DNA of 64,000 nucleotides from Craspedostauros australis (Eukaryota; Bacillariophyta; Bacillariophyceae; Mastogloiales; Achnanthaceae). Positions 1 through 11,633 of the stretch are shown in pieces. A program made the position numbers and the translations under genes. The notes beneath the pieces were generated by a model. The model did not search any database, was not told the origin of the DNA, and was given only the letters and a program-made list of their open reading frames with translations. The stretch spans positions 434,001-498,000 of the forward strand of contig JAMXDE010000043.1 of assembly GCA_026770025.1 (NCBI GenBank), in the 5' to 3' direction. Position 1 is the first letter of the stretch; each line of letters begins with the position of its first letter.

Positions 1-713
1 ATACTCGTGTCGATAGTATTCTGTGATTCGTCAGAATTACAGCGGAAATGGAACACACGAAAAAGATCAAGATTTCTGGAGGAAATTTGCAATCGACGAT
101 TTCTGAGAGAATCAGAAGATCGTCCGTCCATCCACCAATGGAAACGTATGGTATCGAGCGAAGCTGGAGGTACCTCCCAACTAACCCCAGATGACGATAT
201 CATCTGACAGACCATCGCATCATCAATGGAACGTGACATCTGGAGAGCAGAAGGACGCCTACTGACGTCGACAGGATGTCATCGTGTCACCATGTCGACA
301 TCTGTCTCCAAGTCAGAAGGTGAAGATTCAATGACCGAACGGCATCGAGATCATGGATACACGAACAGGAGTTCAAATGGTAAGTACTCATGGAGTAGGA
401 ACCAGGAATGAACAAACGGAGTGTTGAGTGCGGAGTACGCATTGAACACGGAGTATCGCGTAGCACGAAGCACACGATATTGAGAGAGAGAGAGAGAGAG
501 AATACGAAGAGCAGCAAGAGAGCATCTCATGTACCAACTCATAGTTGGAGACCTAATCTATGAAACAGACAAATGCGCCAAGAGCATCGGGCAAGAGAAC
601 GGACACCGAGAGGATTGGAGTAGCCAAGAAATGAAATGGCAAACGAACGACTATCAACCAACACCATCTTCCACAATCGTAGGCTTCCAATCATGGAACT
701 TGCTAACACATGT
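1..713. repeat. left end of direct duplication, unit A
   Basis: This stretch is repeated at about 8808-9510 with many small substitutions (for example the block starting tgtcgatagtat followed by tcagaatYacagcggaaatgg). It holds a short (GA)n run near 481-502 and no convincing gene; short open frames here are not preserved between the two copies. It marks the left end of a tandem direct duplication with a period of about 8.8 kb. Whether the unit extends left of the window cannot be seen. Confidence 0.7.
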
Positions 714-1351
714 TCACCTGGCCCCCAGCAACAGCGCGAGTAGCTGCACAGTGGACGACTGAGATACATACAATATATATCCAATGATACATGGATTCCG
801 AGCTCCCTTCGCGCCCTGCACGAAGTTTAAAGGAGTCGGAGAAAGCGCCACCGGCGCAGCCTCATAAGAAGGTTTAATCCTTGAGTTATTTATTCATTCA
901 TGCAGTGGGGACAGATGATGTTGGGTAGGTTGCTGTCCTTGTGGTGTATTCGATTGTGTGCATTGGATGATGGAGGTGTAATGAGAGCATGTGCGGTACG
1001 CTAAATGTCACTGGACATCAACGGAAGGAGATGGGGCAGCGCTCACATGGTCAGCTGCGGGGATCCAGCTTGCGGGCTGGGAGACGTGGCAACGCATCCA
1101 CGCTGTTTGCACTGGGGGAACGGAAGCTGCGATGTGGGACATGGCATGTAGCAGAGTGAGCAGTCATTCTGCCTGTTGTGGCTTCGATGTTGGGACCTGC
1201 TGGGCGAGCTGACGAAGTTGGGTGAAGACGGCCCACGGTGGCGGCTCTTGGAGGGTTTGACAGTAGACTCGAATGCGCTGGGACATCACATCGCGCTCTC
1301 CCTCCTTGTGAAGCGCGTGGTTTCGTCTAGACCGCTGTTGCAGTGCCATGT
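714..1351. other. 638-bp segment present only in unit A, flanked by catgt
   Basis: Unit B reads directly from ...aacacatgt into gccagagcttgtggg (about 9495-9515), whereas unit A has 638 extra bases between two copies of catgt (709-713 and 1347-1351). Either this is an insertion with a 5-bp target duplication in unit A, or a microhomology deletion in unit B. I see no clear terminal inverted repeats and no recognisable coding domain. Several short frames exist on both strands without family resemblance. Confidence 0.45.
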
Positions 1352-2188
1352 ACCAGAGCTTGTGGGTCACCTCTGTCTGCCAGTGGATGGGCCGACGGCG
1401 GTCTGGGGATGGAGGATGGTTGGGGCTGTGCTTTGGGGAAATCTGGGGTGAGAACACACTCAAGGCAAGTCCTACATATGACCCGCATGGCAGAAACACT
1501 GAAACGGAACAGGAGGCAACGATACCAACAAGCACGAACATGCATGTGGAAGCGTTGAACATCCATTTTTGCTTGCTGTGAATGGAACCAAAAACGGAGA
1601 AGATCAGAATTCCTATTGTCAGAATCTTGCACCGAGGAAGGCCACCCTAAAGCATAGATAAGGCTAGACATCCTTGATGACGTCATCGTACAATTACTAT
1701 GATTCATTCCAATCCTTCCAAGATTCAATGTTACGGCGTAGGTTTGGGGAGGCTTCCCAATCCATGTCACATCGACAGGGTCAGGGGATGGCTTAACGTT
1801 ACAAGCGATAACTCTCTAATGTCGAACGATTTGGCACATGTCAACGTGTAATTAACGCGCATCAAACAAACGACACCTTCAGAACGTCTTCCGTGACTGG
1901 GTATCTCAGAACAGATTCCCAAGAACATTGAACCTTCGGCAAAAAGCAACGAATTTTGTGCTGTTGGACCACCTGTCTGATATGTTTGCATAGATAGATC
2001 CATAAAACTTCAACTAGGACATGACTAAAAATGTGTTGGTTGATTCCTTATGAGGAGATTACAAGGAGTACGAATATGTGCTTGGTTTGGATATCGCAGA
2101 CCAAGAATTAGAATGCCTATTTCTAAGTGCAGGTCAACCCGCTCGAGGGGCTCGTAACGAAAATGCCGTCTTGTTTTTACGCAGTGCA
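1352..2188. repeat. duplicated non-coding block (also 9516-11289)
   Basis: This block matches unit B on both sides of the solo LTR at 9764-10700; the uninterrupted target aagatc is at 1600-1605 here. About 1665-1830 also shows diverged similarity to the region upstream of both DRG1 genes (around 27770-27920 and 46790-46915, continuing after the solo LTR near 47685). It is therefore an old dispersed repeat. No gene is supported. Confidence 0.6.
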
Positions 2189-2512
2189 TGTCAGGAATGA
2201 CAGATGTAATACTCTGAAACCGCATGAAGATCAGCATCATGTCAGTGGCACACCACATGCAGATCAGCATCATGTCAGTGGCACACCAGATGAAGAGAAT
2301 TGTGCGAGTGGGACAATGAATGCGAAGTGTGAATACAAAAATGGAGAAGGGAAATTGTGCGACAAGATGGAAATTTTGGTCTCGTGATTCGCCACCAAGA
2401 ACAAGAAAACGATAACAACAACAACAACAACAACAACAAAGCAAAATGAGAAACAAAGCAAAATTTGTGTGATAGAAGGACTCTGAATTGACGGCAAGTG
2501 GATTTCTCAACA
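2189..2512 (+). mobile_element. old solo LTR upstream of PTS gene A
   Basis: The element begins TGTCAGGAATGACAG and ends GGATTTCTCAACA, matching the sense-strand LTR ends of the Copia elements in this window (TGTCAGGAATCG... / ...GGATTTCCAACA). Flanks are agtgca on the left and agtgtg on the right, which could be a decayed 6-bp target duplication. It contains a CAA-type trinucleotide run (about 2407-2440). Orthologous copies are at 11290-11633 and 40509-40819. It lies about 1.2 kb upstream of the gene and could supply promoter elements, but nothing in the sequence proves that. Confidence 0.65.
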
Positions 2513-3718
2513 AGTGTGGTCTCCAGTTTGCGTTTGGAGGTGTTTCCGGTTGGCTGTCTCCTGAGAGAGCGGAAACCTTCCTTTGGAGGGCGGTTTTCCT
2601 TCGGAGGAAGAATTGGCCATCACTGAACCCCCAATCTTCCTTCAGAGGAATGTTCACAAACAACACCGCGAAACAAACTCACAGGAATCACCTCGTTGCC
2701 TCCGAAATCGACACAAAGCCTCATAAAACAGATCAATCATCAGATCGGAAACTCCAACAACCAGGCCATCAACTAACGACCAGCAAGCGTTGCGAGGAGA
2801 CGACAAGCCCCTCTGAGGCCGCAACGAAGAGAAACAGCTCACAAGGTACGCGCACATCACGAAGAAAGGGGGATGGAAGCCGAGCTGATGCATGAGGAAG
2901 AATCGACAACCCACACGCGCAGATGCACACGCGCAGATGCACACGCGCAGATGCACACGCGCAGATGCACACGCACACCTACACAACGGAGAGTGCATTC
3001 ATTTGCAAAACCGACGTCAAGACGCGCGCGAACCGCGGATAGTGTCGCAGATGATGCAGCAGCACTGGTGAAACGGCATCACGCACCAATGCTCAAGATG
3101 CAAGCTACCTGCGAGTATGAGCACCATACCTACTACGTTCCAGTCAATCTTCGCGGATCGTTGTTCAGCGGTTCTGCTGCGCCTGTCGATGATGACCATC
3201 TCGTCCAGGATGCCTCGTGTCATGCCGATGCTAGACGCGCGCTGCTTCACATTCCGGTGCTCACATCCCGCACCTACTCCAAGCCGATCTAACTCAAGCT
3301 GCTCTTTTCCATCACCATCGTTCCTTCTCTTCTCTTCGCATGCACAACTGATGCCTCCTGTGTGCGCAATCTTGACGTGATCGAATTGTCACGATGTTGT
3401 GTCGATTGATGGATATTGTTGATCATCATTGATTGCTGTCGTTGTCGTTGCTCGCCACCACGTCTCACGTCATTTCACACACCAACAATTCTGCTCACAC
3501 AAACGAACACATCACTGCAACACTCACAATCGTTGCCGTTCTTCGTGGGACGGAACTCGCGGCCAAACTTATGCCTGATGCTCGCATTGCCAATCTCAAC
3601 CCATACGTGATCCGTACCAACCCATCCTCGTGGCGCGTACGCATACATGCACACATACAAATGCGCCCGACGTGCAGAACCAAACAGTCTCACGACGGCG
3701 ACGAAGACAACAGCAAAG
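2513..3718 (+). promoter_or_regulatory. conserved upstream region of PTS gene A with 14-bp VNTR
   Basis: About 1.2 kb shared with the corresponding regions of genes B (11634-12845) and C (40820-42025). It includes a minisatellite of unit cacacgcgcagatg (about 2911-2966, four units), which has three units in B (about 12037-12078) and two in C (about 41217-41244). Several short frames cross the region but have frame breaks between copies, so I read it as promoter and 5' UTR rather than coding. No TATA or initiator element could be assigned with confidence. Confidence 0.5.
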
Positions 3719-6700
3719 ACGCTCTACGCCAAGGCAGCCTTCGTGGCTTTCATCGCTGTCACCAACACGGCAACAACCCATGCTGCTCTCCGTGGCAACA
3801 GGATTCCTGTGGATCCAACCGAGGAACTCCACATGATGATGATGAAGACCCGCATCCTTAAGGACGCCGACGGTGACGCAAACACCAACAAGGGCAACAA
3901 GAACAACCGACTGCCACCCACTGAGAACCCAGCTGGTGCAGAAACAACAGCGCCAGCAGCATTGCCTACTGGGTCGCCGACTGCTTCGCCGACCTCCCAG
4001 TCCACCCGCCTGCCAACATCCAAACCATCAGCTGCCCCAGCGGTCTTTGATTCCACCATCGAGATCATTTGCCAGCCGGATGGCACCACCACCCTCACAC
4101 CACAAGAGGCAAGCCCCAAGACCATCATTTGCGATGCGAACAAATCATCCTGCCGCGAAGCCATCAGCGCTGTCAAGGAATCTCAGCAGCTGCAAAACTT
4201 CTTCGGATGTGCAGGAGACCTCGGTGAAGGAGCCGCACGCAAGCTCTTCAACCAGTACGCGTCGCATGACGTGCTTGCTGGCCAATTGGCCCTGGTCGCT
4301 GCCACCAAACAGCTCCTCGTCATCGAACGACCGGATGCGATGAAGGCAGCATGCGCGGACATTGCTGCGATGCAATCGCCTGCTGTCGCAGACCCATGCT
4401 GCCAAGGACCCTCGGGATGCACCTCAGCCACCGGTTCCGCCTCCAACTCTCCTCCATTCATGACTGTTGCCATCACTGCATGCACCAGTGACAGCGCATG
4501 CAAGGATATGGGCCCCAATCCCCTCATCCTCGATTCTTCCTGCACTGGTGCAAGTGCATGTGAGTTGATGAATGAGAACGAGATCAACCCAGCCATCACA
4601 GGAGTCACCTTCGTCGGTGAGATGGCATGCACCACCCCTCATTCTTGTGAGGGAGTGGGACGTCGTTCTCATGGTGATGTCACCATCCAGACCGGTGCAT
4701 GTATCGGATCAGACGCATGCAATGCAGCTGGCCGTCGTGTGGAGCAATCAGCACCATCCTTTTGTCAAATGCATAAATAACCACTATGCTACTATGTGTA
4801 CACATAGTAGCATAGTGGTTATTTATGCATTTGACAAAAGTAAGAAACCAACCAAGTGTCTTTGGGTTCGAGTCCACACTCGAGCTACGACCGGAAATTG
4901 CTTGGATACCGCTTGGGCCCAGGCTACTATGTTGTGCATTAGGGCAAGGATGGAGCCGGCATCTCCCGTAGGCAGTCAGGCCCGTCCCTCTACGTACACA
5001 GTCCTTCCCGAAGTATTCATCCAATCAGAGACACTTGGTTGGCTTCTTACTTTTGTCAAATGCATAAATAACCACTATGCTACTATGTGTACACATAGTA
5101 GCATAGTGGTTATTTATGCATTTGACACCTTTCGCTTCCAGAGTCGCATCGATATCGGAGTGAATGCATGTGTCGGCAGCAATGCCTGCAAGGATGCCCA
5201 TTCCACTGTCAATCATGGTACTGCGGGCAAGTATGCAGGCAGCCTGACCATTGGTGCTGGTGGCTGTGCCGCCAATGGGTCATGTGAGAAGATGGGCTTC
5301 CATGACAGGATGAGAACCGACCTCGTCGTCCCTCCTGGTGGATGTGGCAGTGTTGATAGCTGCAGAGGATGCATGACGAAGACGGAGTGCGACTCCGACA
5401 AAGTCTACATCATCAGCGATGTCGATGGGGCCTGTCCAAAAGGAGGCAATGACACCAACAATAATCCCACTGGTGACAAGGTGGATGAGTACTGTATTGG
5501 CAAGGACGCCTTGCCCACAGACTCTCCAACCTTTTTCCCCACCCCTTTCCCAACACCTCTCACGTCACCTCCCACATCATCCCCAACAGCTCCAACTGCT
5601 TCGCCGACCTCGGCACCGACGAGCGCTCCAACAAGCGCCCCGACTTTGGCTCCAACTTCAGCACCAACATCGGCTCCTACCTCGGCACCGACCAGCGCAC
5701 CAACGTCGGGCCCCACTGCTGCGCCGACTAGCGTGCCAACTTCAGCACCAACCAGCGCACCGACATCGGCGCCGACTAGCGCGCCAACTTCAGCTCCCAC
5801 GTCATCCCCGACAGGTCCGACAGCAGCTCCAACACAATCTCCCACTTCAGCCCCTACATCGGCCCCTACATCGGCTCCAACTTCAGCCCCAGCATTCGCC
5901 GTCGGATGTCTCGCAACACCGGGAGATGACTCATCGACGTTTCATGCGGTCACTGGCGGCGTCTTTTGTGGTGATGCAACAGACACATGTGCGAACTTTG
6001 TCGCTGCGGTCAACGCCCTCGGTGACAAGGGCAAGATGATCAAGAGCATCTTTGGATGCAGTCATGAAGGAACACCCAACATCGTGACACAACAGGTGGC
6101 GCAGAAACGCTTTGACAAGATCAAGAACGATGCGAGTGTGACGCAGGCACTGTTGGACGCAGTGGCGTCTATGAAGCTCTACACTGGGACAGGATCTGCG
6201 CTCGCTTCAGCTTGCGATGGTTCGTGCTACGTTGGTCCTAACGTTTGCATCACCCAGCCTTCAGCTGGTGTGATGACGGTGACTGACAATTCCTGCACTT
6301 CCGAAAGAAGTTGCAACGAGGTGTACCCTGACATCATCATACTTGACAGTTGCAGAGGATCAGACCGACCTTGCGAGGCGCTTGGTTGGTTTAGGCCAAC
6401 CCAGCCTAATGCTGATGCTGAGGTTGGATACAGGGTGATTGGACCGCAAGCTTGTCTCGGTTCCCGAGCGTGCTTTGGCCTTGCATCGAATATTTTTGGC
6501 AATGTACGAGTTGAAAAGGGAGGGTGCACTGGAGAGGATAATGCATGCGTCCGTGGTGGTCGCAGAAGCAACCAAGGGACTACCACGGCACCGGTCGTGG
6601 CAAATATCTTCATCGGAAAGAACGCATGTGTTGGGTTCGAAGCTTGTGTTAATGTGTATTCTAATGACTCCAGCGATGGCAAACTTGCAGGAAGTTTGGT

Positions 6701-6929
6701 CATTGAAGAGGGTGCATGCGCCGATGCGGAAGCGTGTCTTGGTCTCGGCGCCTCTGATGATGCAGTCAATGACATCATCATCAGGGCAGGAGACTGTTCC
6801 GCAGCTGCTTCCAATTGTGAAGATTGTGCCCAGGGAGCACTGTGTGGCTTAGCTGCAGAGACGTACGTCATCGATGACGCAAGTACGCAATGTCCGGGAC
6901 CAGTCCAATCCGCCTGTCAAATGGTCTAA
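3719..6929 (+). pseudogene. PTS gene A: secreted Cys-rich modular protein, disrupted
   Basis: Copy A of the PTS family. It encodes a hydrophobic leader, a short Pro/Thr/Ser linker, a helical module (about 4090-4400), a first set of CxGxxAC repeats (4430-5410), a long (AP-TS)n linker (5530-5890), a second, different helical module (5900-6230) and further Cys repeats to 6929. Two lesions are visible. The ATG used in copies B and C is ACG at 3719-3721, and a 365-bp MITE (4763-5127) introduces a stop and, with its 5-bp target duplication, a +370 frame change. An upstream in-frame ATG at 3647 could still open the first part. The C-terminal half after the linker does not match B or C. Probably inactive as a full-length gene; function of the family unknown. 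Confidence 0.7.
4763..5127. mobile_element. 365-bp MITE with palindromic ends and tRNA-like A/B boxes
   Basis: The insertion is flanked by ccttt (4758-4762 and 5128-5132). The empty site is seen in copies B (13884-13888) and C (43065-43069). Each end is a perfect 74-bp palindrome (4763-4836 and 5054-5127, half-arm starting TGTCAAATGCATAAATAACC). Inside these lies a 26-bp inverted repeat with one mismatch (4837-4862 and 5028-5053). TAGCATAGTGG (4808-4818) fits a Pol III A box and GGTTCGAGTCC (4865-4875) fits a B box, which suggests tRNA-derived sequence. No coding capacity is seen. Confidence 0.8.
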
Positions 6930-7357
6930 GAAAAGACGTAAGTCTAAAGTTAACACAAACCACTCAGTCTGCTGTCTACGTCTATGCTGTGTGAAGTATT
7001 GCTGGTCATGTCATCCTGATCATGACTAATCGTCCACCTTGCTACAACCAACCACAGAACGGAACGTATTGATTGTTCTTCTTTCTTCGTGGACGCCCTT
7101 TGTCTGTCGTGAAACGGCATGACACAATTCGACCATGTTGCTTTCTGACACGCCAGTAGCTGTTGAGCAAACTGGAATCCTTCATACTACTCGGAGCCCT
7201 AGCAAGTTGGAGAATGTGCGTAGTGCTCATGTTCCCAAGTATTACATAGTACTATGGTTCACTCATGCTATTACTAGAGAGTTTTATCAAAGCTCACAAG
7301 GACCCTTCCCTCCACTGCTGCTGCAGTACCAGCATGCACCATGCTATTCTCTGCCAC
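6930..7357. other. intergenic, convergent genes
   Basis: This is 428 bp between the end of PTS gene A and the end of the minus-strand basic gene. It is not shared with the regions downstream of copies B and C, so unit A and unit B homology does not extend here. No RNA gene, repeat or convincing open frame was recognised. Confidence 0.5.
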
Positions 7358-8704
7358 CTAAATGCCGATGCTGGTACGATGCTTGCGCTCCGACATCGTA
7401 CCCTGGCGCAATGGGACGGAAGTGCGTGCGTGGTGCTCGCTCTGGTGCGTGACGGGGTCCTCCAACGACATGGATCGGGTGGGATTGTTGTTGAAGTACC
7501 GGATCTTTGCACAGGCACGCGGAGGGGGTGAGGTGGGTCGCTGGTTGGGTGATGTGGACGATGCGACGGAGGTGAAGGAGACTGTCGATTTAGAGCCGCT
7601 GGATCGTTTCTTGGCGACGCCAATCTTGGACAGGCATGCTTGATCCAGCGTGATGGACGGATCTTGGGAGGAGACGGATTGCAACGATGGGGGGCGTCGC
7701 ATAGATTCGCCGGACACGGAACGCTTGCGACGGCTGGGGTCCTTGGAGGTTGGGCGCTTGCCAGAACGCGAAATGCGTCTGCTGGTCGATTTCGAGGTGG
7801 TGCCATGCATCACTTTGAGCCCGTCCGATTCCACCGATCTTGCTGAGCTGCTGACATTGCTGTCGCTCATGCTATTATCACCTGCATATGACATGAGGGC
7901 GCATTGGCTCTTCTTTGGAGGTTGATTCGTCTTCTGCGTTGTTTTGGTGACTGATTTGTTTGCTTTCTTTGGTGGCTTTTCGGGCGTCCTCTTGGGAGAC
8001 ACTGCCAACTTCCTGGATTGTCCAACCCTCTGCTTCGTCTTTTCTACTTCCTTCATCTTCCTGGATTGTTTTCTGGGTTCCTTCTGACCCTTGCTCTTCT
8101 TCTTCTTGTGCTGCTGCTTGTCACAGGTTGCCTTTGTCTTTTTGAACATATTGCGGCGTCTGGCCGCCATCGCAAGTTGCTCCACCTTCTTTTCCTCCTG
8201 CTCATTGTCATCGGATGACGAAGAGCACGACACAGAGCAAGATGACAACGATGAGGATGACGATGATCCACAAGATGATGAGAATGATTAATCCGACGAT
8301 CTTTCATCAGATGAAATGGAAACATCCATATCCACAGAGGACACCGAACAAGACCATGATGAGGATGACGAGCATGATGAAGATGACGACGAAGAATCGG
8401 AGTGCCAGTGGGAGTAGGAATTCCTTGGAATCACGTTAGACATGTTCAAAACAACCTGCGGTGATATTGCTGGTGTGATTTTGCCGTTGCGTTTCGACGT
8501 GGCGGTGATCTTCTTCTTCGTCTTGCCCTTGTTGTTGCTTGTCTTCTCGATACTCCTCATCTTCGGTGTCGCAGATGGCGACGTCGCATGTTTGATTTTG
8601 GAAGAGTGCTTGCGCAGTCCAGGTTTCGGCGCGCCCATGTTGTTGGAAGACATCTTGGTACTGCGAACATCCTGGCTGGGTGATTTGGCGATCTTAGCTG
8701 TCAT
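7358..8704 (-). CDS. basic Ser/Lys-rich protein, frame broken by one stop
   Basis: A single reading frame runs from an ATG at 8704 (or 8758) to a stop at 7358, apart from one TAA at 8288-8290 inside a Ser/acidic stretch; the same frame stays open on both sides. The product would be about 448 residues: an N-terminal Lys/Ser part, a Ser/Cys/Asp stretch, then Lys/Arg- and Pro-rich sequence with SPKRTPEKPPKK and repeated RSxS motifs. Composition suggests a disordered, probably nuclear or nucleic-acid-associated protein, but no domain is recognised. The stop may be a real null mutation, a sequencing error, or may lie in an unrecognised short intron. A separate downstream gene starting at 8248 is also possible. 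Confidence 0.45.
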
Positions 8705-8758
8705 CAGTGTCGAGATGTACATGTGAGTATATGTCAAGATGTACGAGTATATGTGCAT

Positions 8759-9763
8759 CGTTCACCCGTTATTCTCTCATACGCACTTGGACGGTATAAC
8801 TACATCCGTGTCGATAGTATACTGTGATTTGTCAGAATCACAGCGGAAATGGAACACACGAAAATGAGCAGAATTTCTGGAGGAAATTTGCAATCAACGA
8901 TTTCTGAGAGAATTAGAAACATCGTCCGTCCATCCATCAATGGAGACGTATGGTACCAAGCGAATCTTGAGGTACTTCCCAACTGAACCTCAGATGACGA
9001 TAACATCTGACAGACTACTGCATGACCAATGGAACATGACATCTGGAGAGCAGAAGGACGCCCACTGATGTTGACAGGATGTCATCGTGTCACCATGTCG
9101 ACATCTGTCTCCATGTCAGAAGGTGAAGATTCGATGACTGAAGAGCATTGAGATCATGGATACAAGAGGTGAAGTTCAAACGGTAAGTACTCATGAAGTA
9201 GGAACCAGTAATGAACAAACAGAGTGTCGAATGCAGAGTACGCATCAAATGTGGAGTGTCATGTAGCACAAGTACACAATATCAAAAGAGAGAGAGAATA
9301 CAAAGAGTAGCGAGAGAGCATCTTGCGTACCGACTCATAGTCGGAGACTGAATCTACAAAACAGATTGAAGCGCCAAGAGCATCAGGCAAGAGAACGGAC
9401 ACCAAGAGGATTGGAGTGCCAACGTAATGAAATAGCAAACAGAACAACTATCAACAACACCGTCTTCCACGATCGTAGGTTCCCAATCACAGAACTTGCC
9501 AACACATGTGCCAGAGCTTGTGGGTCACCTCTGCCTGCCAGTGGATGGGCCGACGGCGGTCTGGGGATGGAGGATGGTTGGGGCTGTGCTTTGGGGAAAC
9601 CTGGGGTGAGAACACACTCAAGGCAAGTCCTACATATGACCCGCATGGCAGAAACACTGAAACGGAACAGGAGGCAACGATACCAACAAGCATGAACATG
9701 CATGTGGAAGCGTTGAACATTCATTTTTGCTTGCTGTGAATGGAACCAAAAACGGAGAAGATC
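8759..9763. repeat. left part of direct duplication, unit B
   Basis: From about 8808 onwards this corresponds to 1-713 joined to 1352-1599 of unit A. Short open frames are present on both strands, but none is preserved between the copies, so I do not annotate a gene. The small (GA)n tract of unit A is shorter here (near 9286-9297). Confidence 0.65.
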
Positions 9764-10700
9764 TGTTGGAAATCCGGGGTACCCCAGTCTCTAGTAGTAG
9801 TCTCTGGTTACCTATTCATGTTATTGCATTGTTGGAACTGTGAGTACAACATCTTCATCACTTTCAATTCCATTTGCCAAAGCATACATAATCCACAGTA
9901 GCACACAGTCTTGCCCTTGCTCATGCAGTGCTGTCCTCCTGCTTCATCATGTCATGCAGCATGTACTCCATGTACATCTCATCTTGCAGTATTGGTTCAT
10001 CTCATCATGCATCTCATCATGCATCTCAGATATCCCATCTCCTGCCCTCTACCAATAGTTTCATTAGCGTAGACATCGCCGAGTCGTAGGCATCACACAG
10101 ATCGGTTCATTCGATCAGATCACGATTTCCCACTCGTCACAGGAGCACCTTGGTTGGGAGCTCATTCAGCTCCTCGACCATCTCACATCTCCGATCATCT
10201 CCGATCTTCTCCGATGCTTCTCCTGTCGTTTCTCCCATTACTTCGCCGATCACTTCACCGCCTTCCTGGAAGTTCGTCATAACTGGTTCGTTCACAGGCC
10301 GTCTCACACTTCGTGACATTGGCCTTCCTCCAGTACTCTTTTCTTATTGGTTGCGACATGGGGGCCGTAGTCGCTCGTATCGTGATGTTGGTCACGATTC
10401 CAACATCCCCGCCCCCTGCGACATACACGTGTGATTCGCATTCCTGCATTGAGGTCACGGACACCATAGTCCGGTTCGCATTCGGCACGTGGCGTTCTCC
10501 ACCACAAGTTACGTGCAGCTCACATTTTTCTGTGTCACAATGATCAAACGTGGGAGTTGCGGTAATGTATCATTTCATGACATTCGACTCCTGACTCTTG
10601 GGTTATTGGGAGGTGCGGTAGTGTAGCATTCCACGATGCTCAACTCCACACTCTTGGGAGGTGCGGCAATTCGGTGTTTCACAACACCCGATTCCTGACA
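9764..10700 (-). mobile_element. solo LTR with triplicated end segment
   Basis: On the + strand the element starts TGTTGGAAATCC and ends CGATTCCTGACA. These are the reversed ends of the LTRs of the 17800-27326 element, so its sense is minus. The target duplication is aagatc (9758-9763 and 10701-10706), with the empty site at 1600-1605. It is longer (937 bp) than related LTRs because the terminal GCGG...TCCTGAC-type segment is present three times in diverged form (starting about 10558, 10614 and 10661). No internal region remains, so it arose by LTR-LTR recombination. Confidence 0.85.
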
Positions 10701-11289
10701 AAGATCAGAATTCCTATTGTCAGAATCTTGCACCGAGGAAGGCCACCCTAAAGCATAGATAAGGCTAGACATCCTTGATGACGTCATCGTACAATTACTA
10801 TGATTCATTCCAATCCTTCCAAGATTCAATGTTACGGCGTAGGTTTGGGGAGGCTTCCCAATCCATGTCACATCGACAGGGTCAGGGGATGGCTTAACGT
10901 TACAAGCGATAACTCTCTAATGTCGAACGATTTGGCACATGTCAACGTGTAATTAACGCGCATCAAACAAACGACACCTTCAGAACGTCTTCCGTGACTG
11001 GGTATCTCAGGACAGATTCCCAAGAACATTGAACCTTCGGCAAAAAGCAACGAATTTTGTGCTGTTGGACCACCTGTCTGATATGTTTGCATAGATAGAT
11101 CCATAAAACTTCAACTAGGACATGACTAAAAATGTGTTGGTTGATTCCTTATGAGGAGATTACAAGGAGTACGAATATGTGCTTGGTTTGGATATCGCAG
11201 ACCAAGAATTAGAATGCCTATTTCTAAGTGCAGGTCGACCCGCTCGAGGGGCTCGTAACGAAAATGCCGTCTTGTTTTTACGCAGTGCA
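10701..11289. repeat. duplicated non-coding block, unit B; start of segmental duplication
   Basis: This is a near-identical copy of 1606-2188. From about 10992 (ccgtgact) onwards it is also matched by 40211 onwards, which marks the left breakpoint of the large segmental duplication. No gene is supported. Confidence 0.6.
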
Positions 11290-11633
11290 TGTCAGGAATG
11301 ACAGATGTAATACTCTGAAACCGCATGAAGATCAGCAGCATGTCAGTAGCACACCACATGCAGATCAGCATCATGTCAGTAGCACACCACATGAAGAACA
11401 GCATCATGTCCGTGGCACACCAGATGAAGAGAATTGTGCGAGTGGGACAATGAATGCAAAGTGTGAATACAAAAATGAAGAAAGGAAATTGTGTGACAAG
11501 ATGGAAATCTTGGTCTCATGATTCGCCACCGAGAACAAGAAAACGAGAACAACAACAACAAAACAAAATGAAACAATGGCACAATTTGTGTGAAGCAAGG
11601 ACTCTGAATTGACGGCAAGTGGATTTCTCAACA
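11290..11633 (+). mobile_element. old solo LTR upstream of PTS gene B
   Basis: Orthologue of the LTR at 2189-2512: TGTCAGGAATGACAG start, GGATTTCTCAACA end, same decayed agtgca/agtgtg flanks. It carries one additional internal repeat of the catgtcagtRgcacacca unit compared with unit A. Together with the reversed LTR at 15589-16558 it gives the gene an inverted-repeat frame, which is a coincidence of two LTRs rather than a terminal inverted repeat of one element. Confidence 0.65.

Noticed and set aside
5405..5845. Repetitive VGADVGALVGAEVG frame on the minus strand, also over the linkers of other PTS genes
   Set aside because: It is the complement of the (TSAP)n-encoding repeat and carries no independent support.
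4572..6929. One continuous frame running through the MITE and the rest of PTS gene A
   Set aside because: Upstream of the MITE it is in the wrong frame relative to the gene, and within the MITE it only translates the palindromes, so it is not a real fusion gene.
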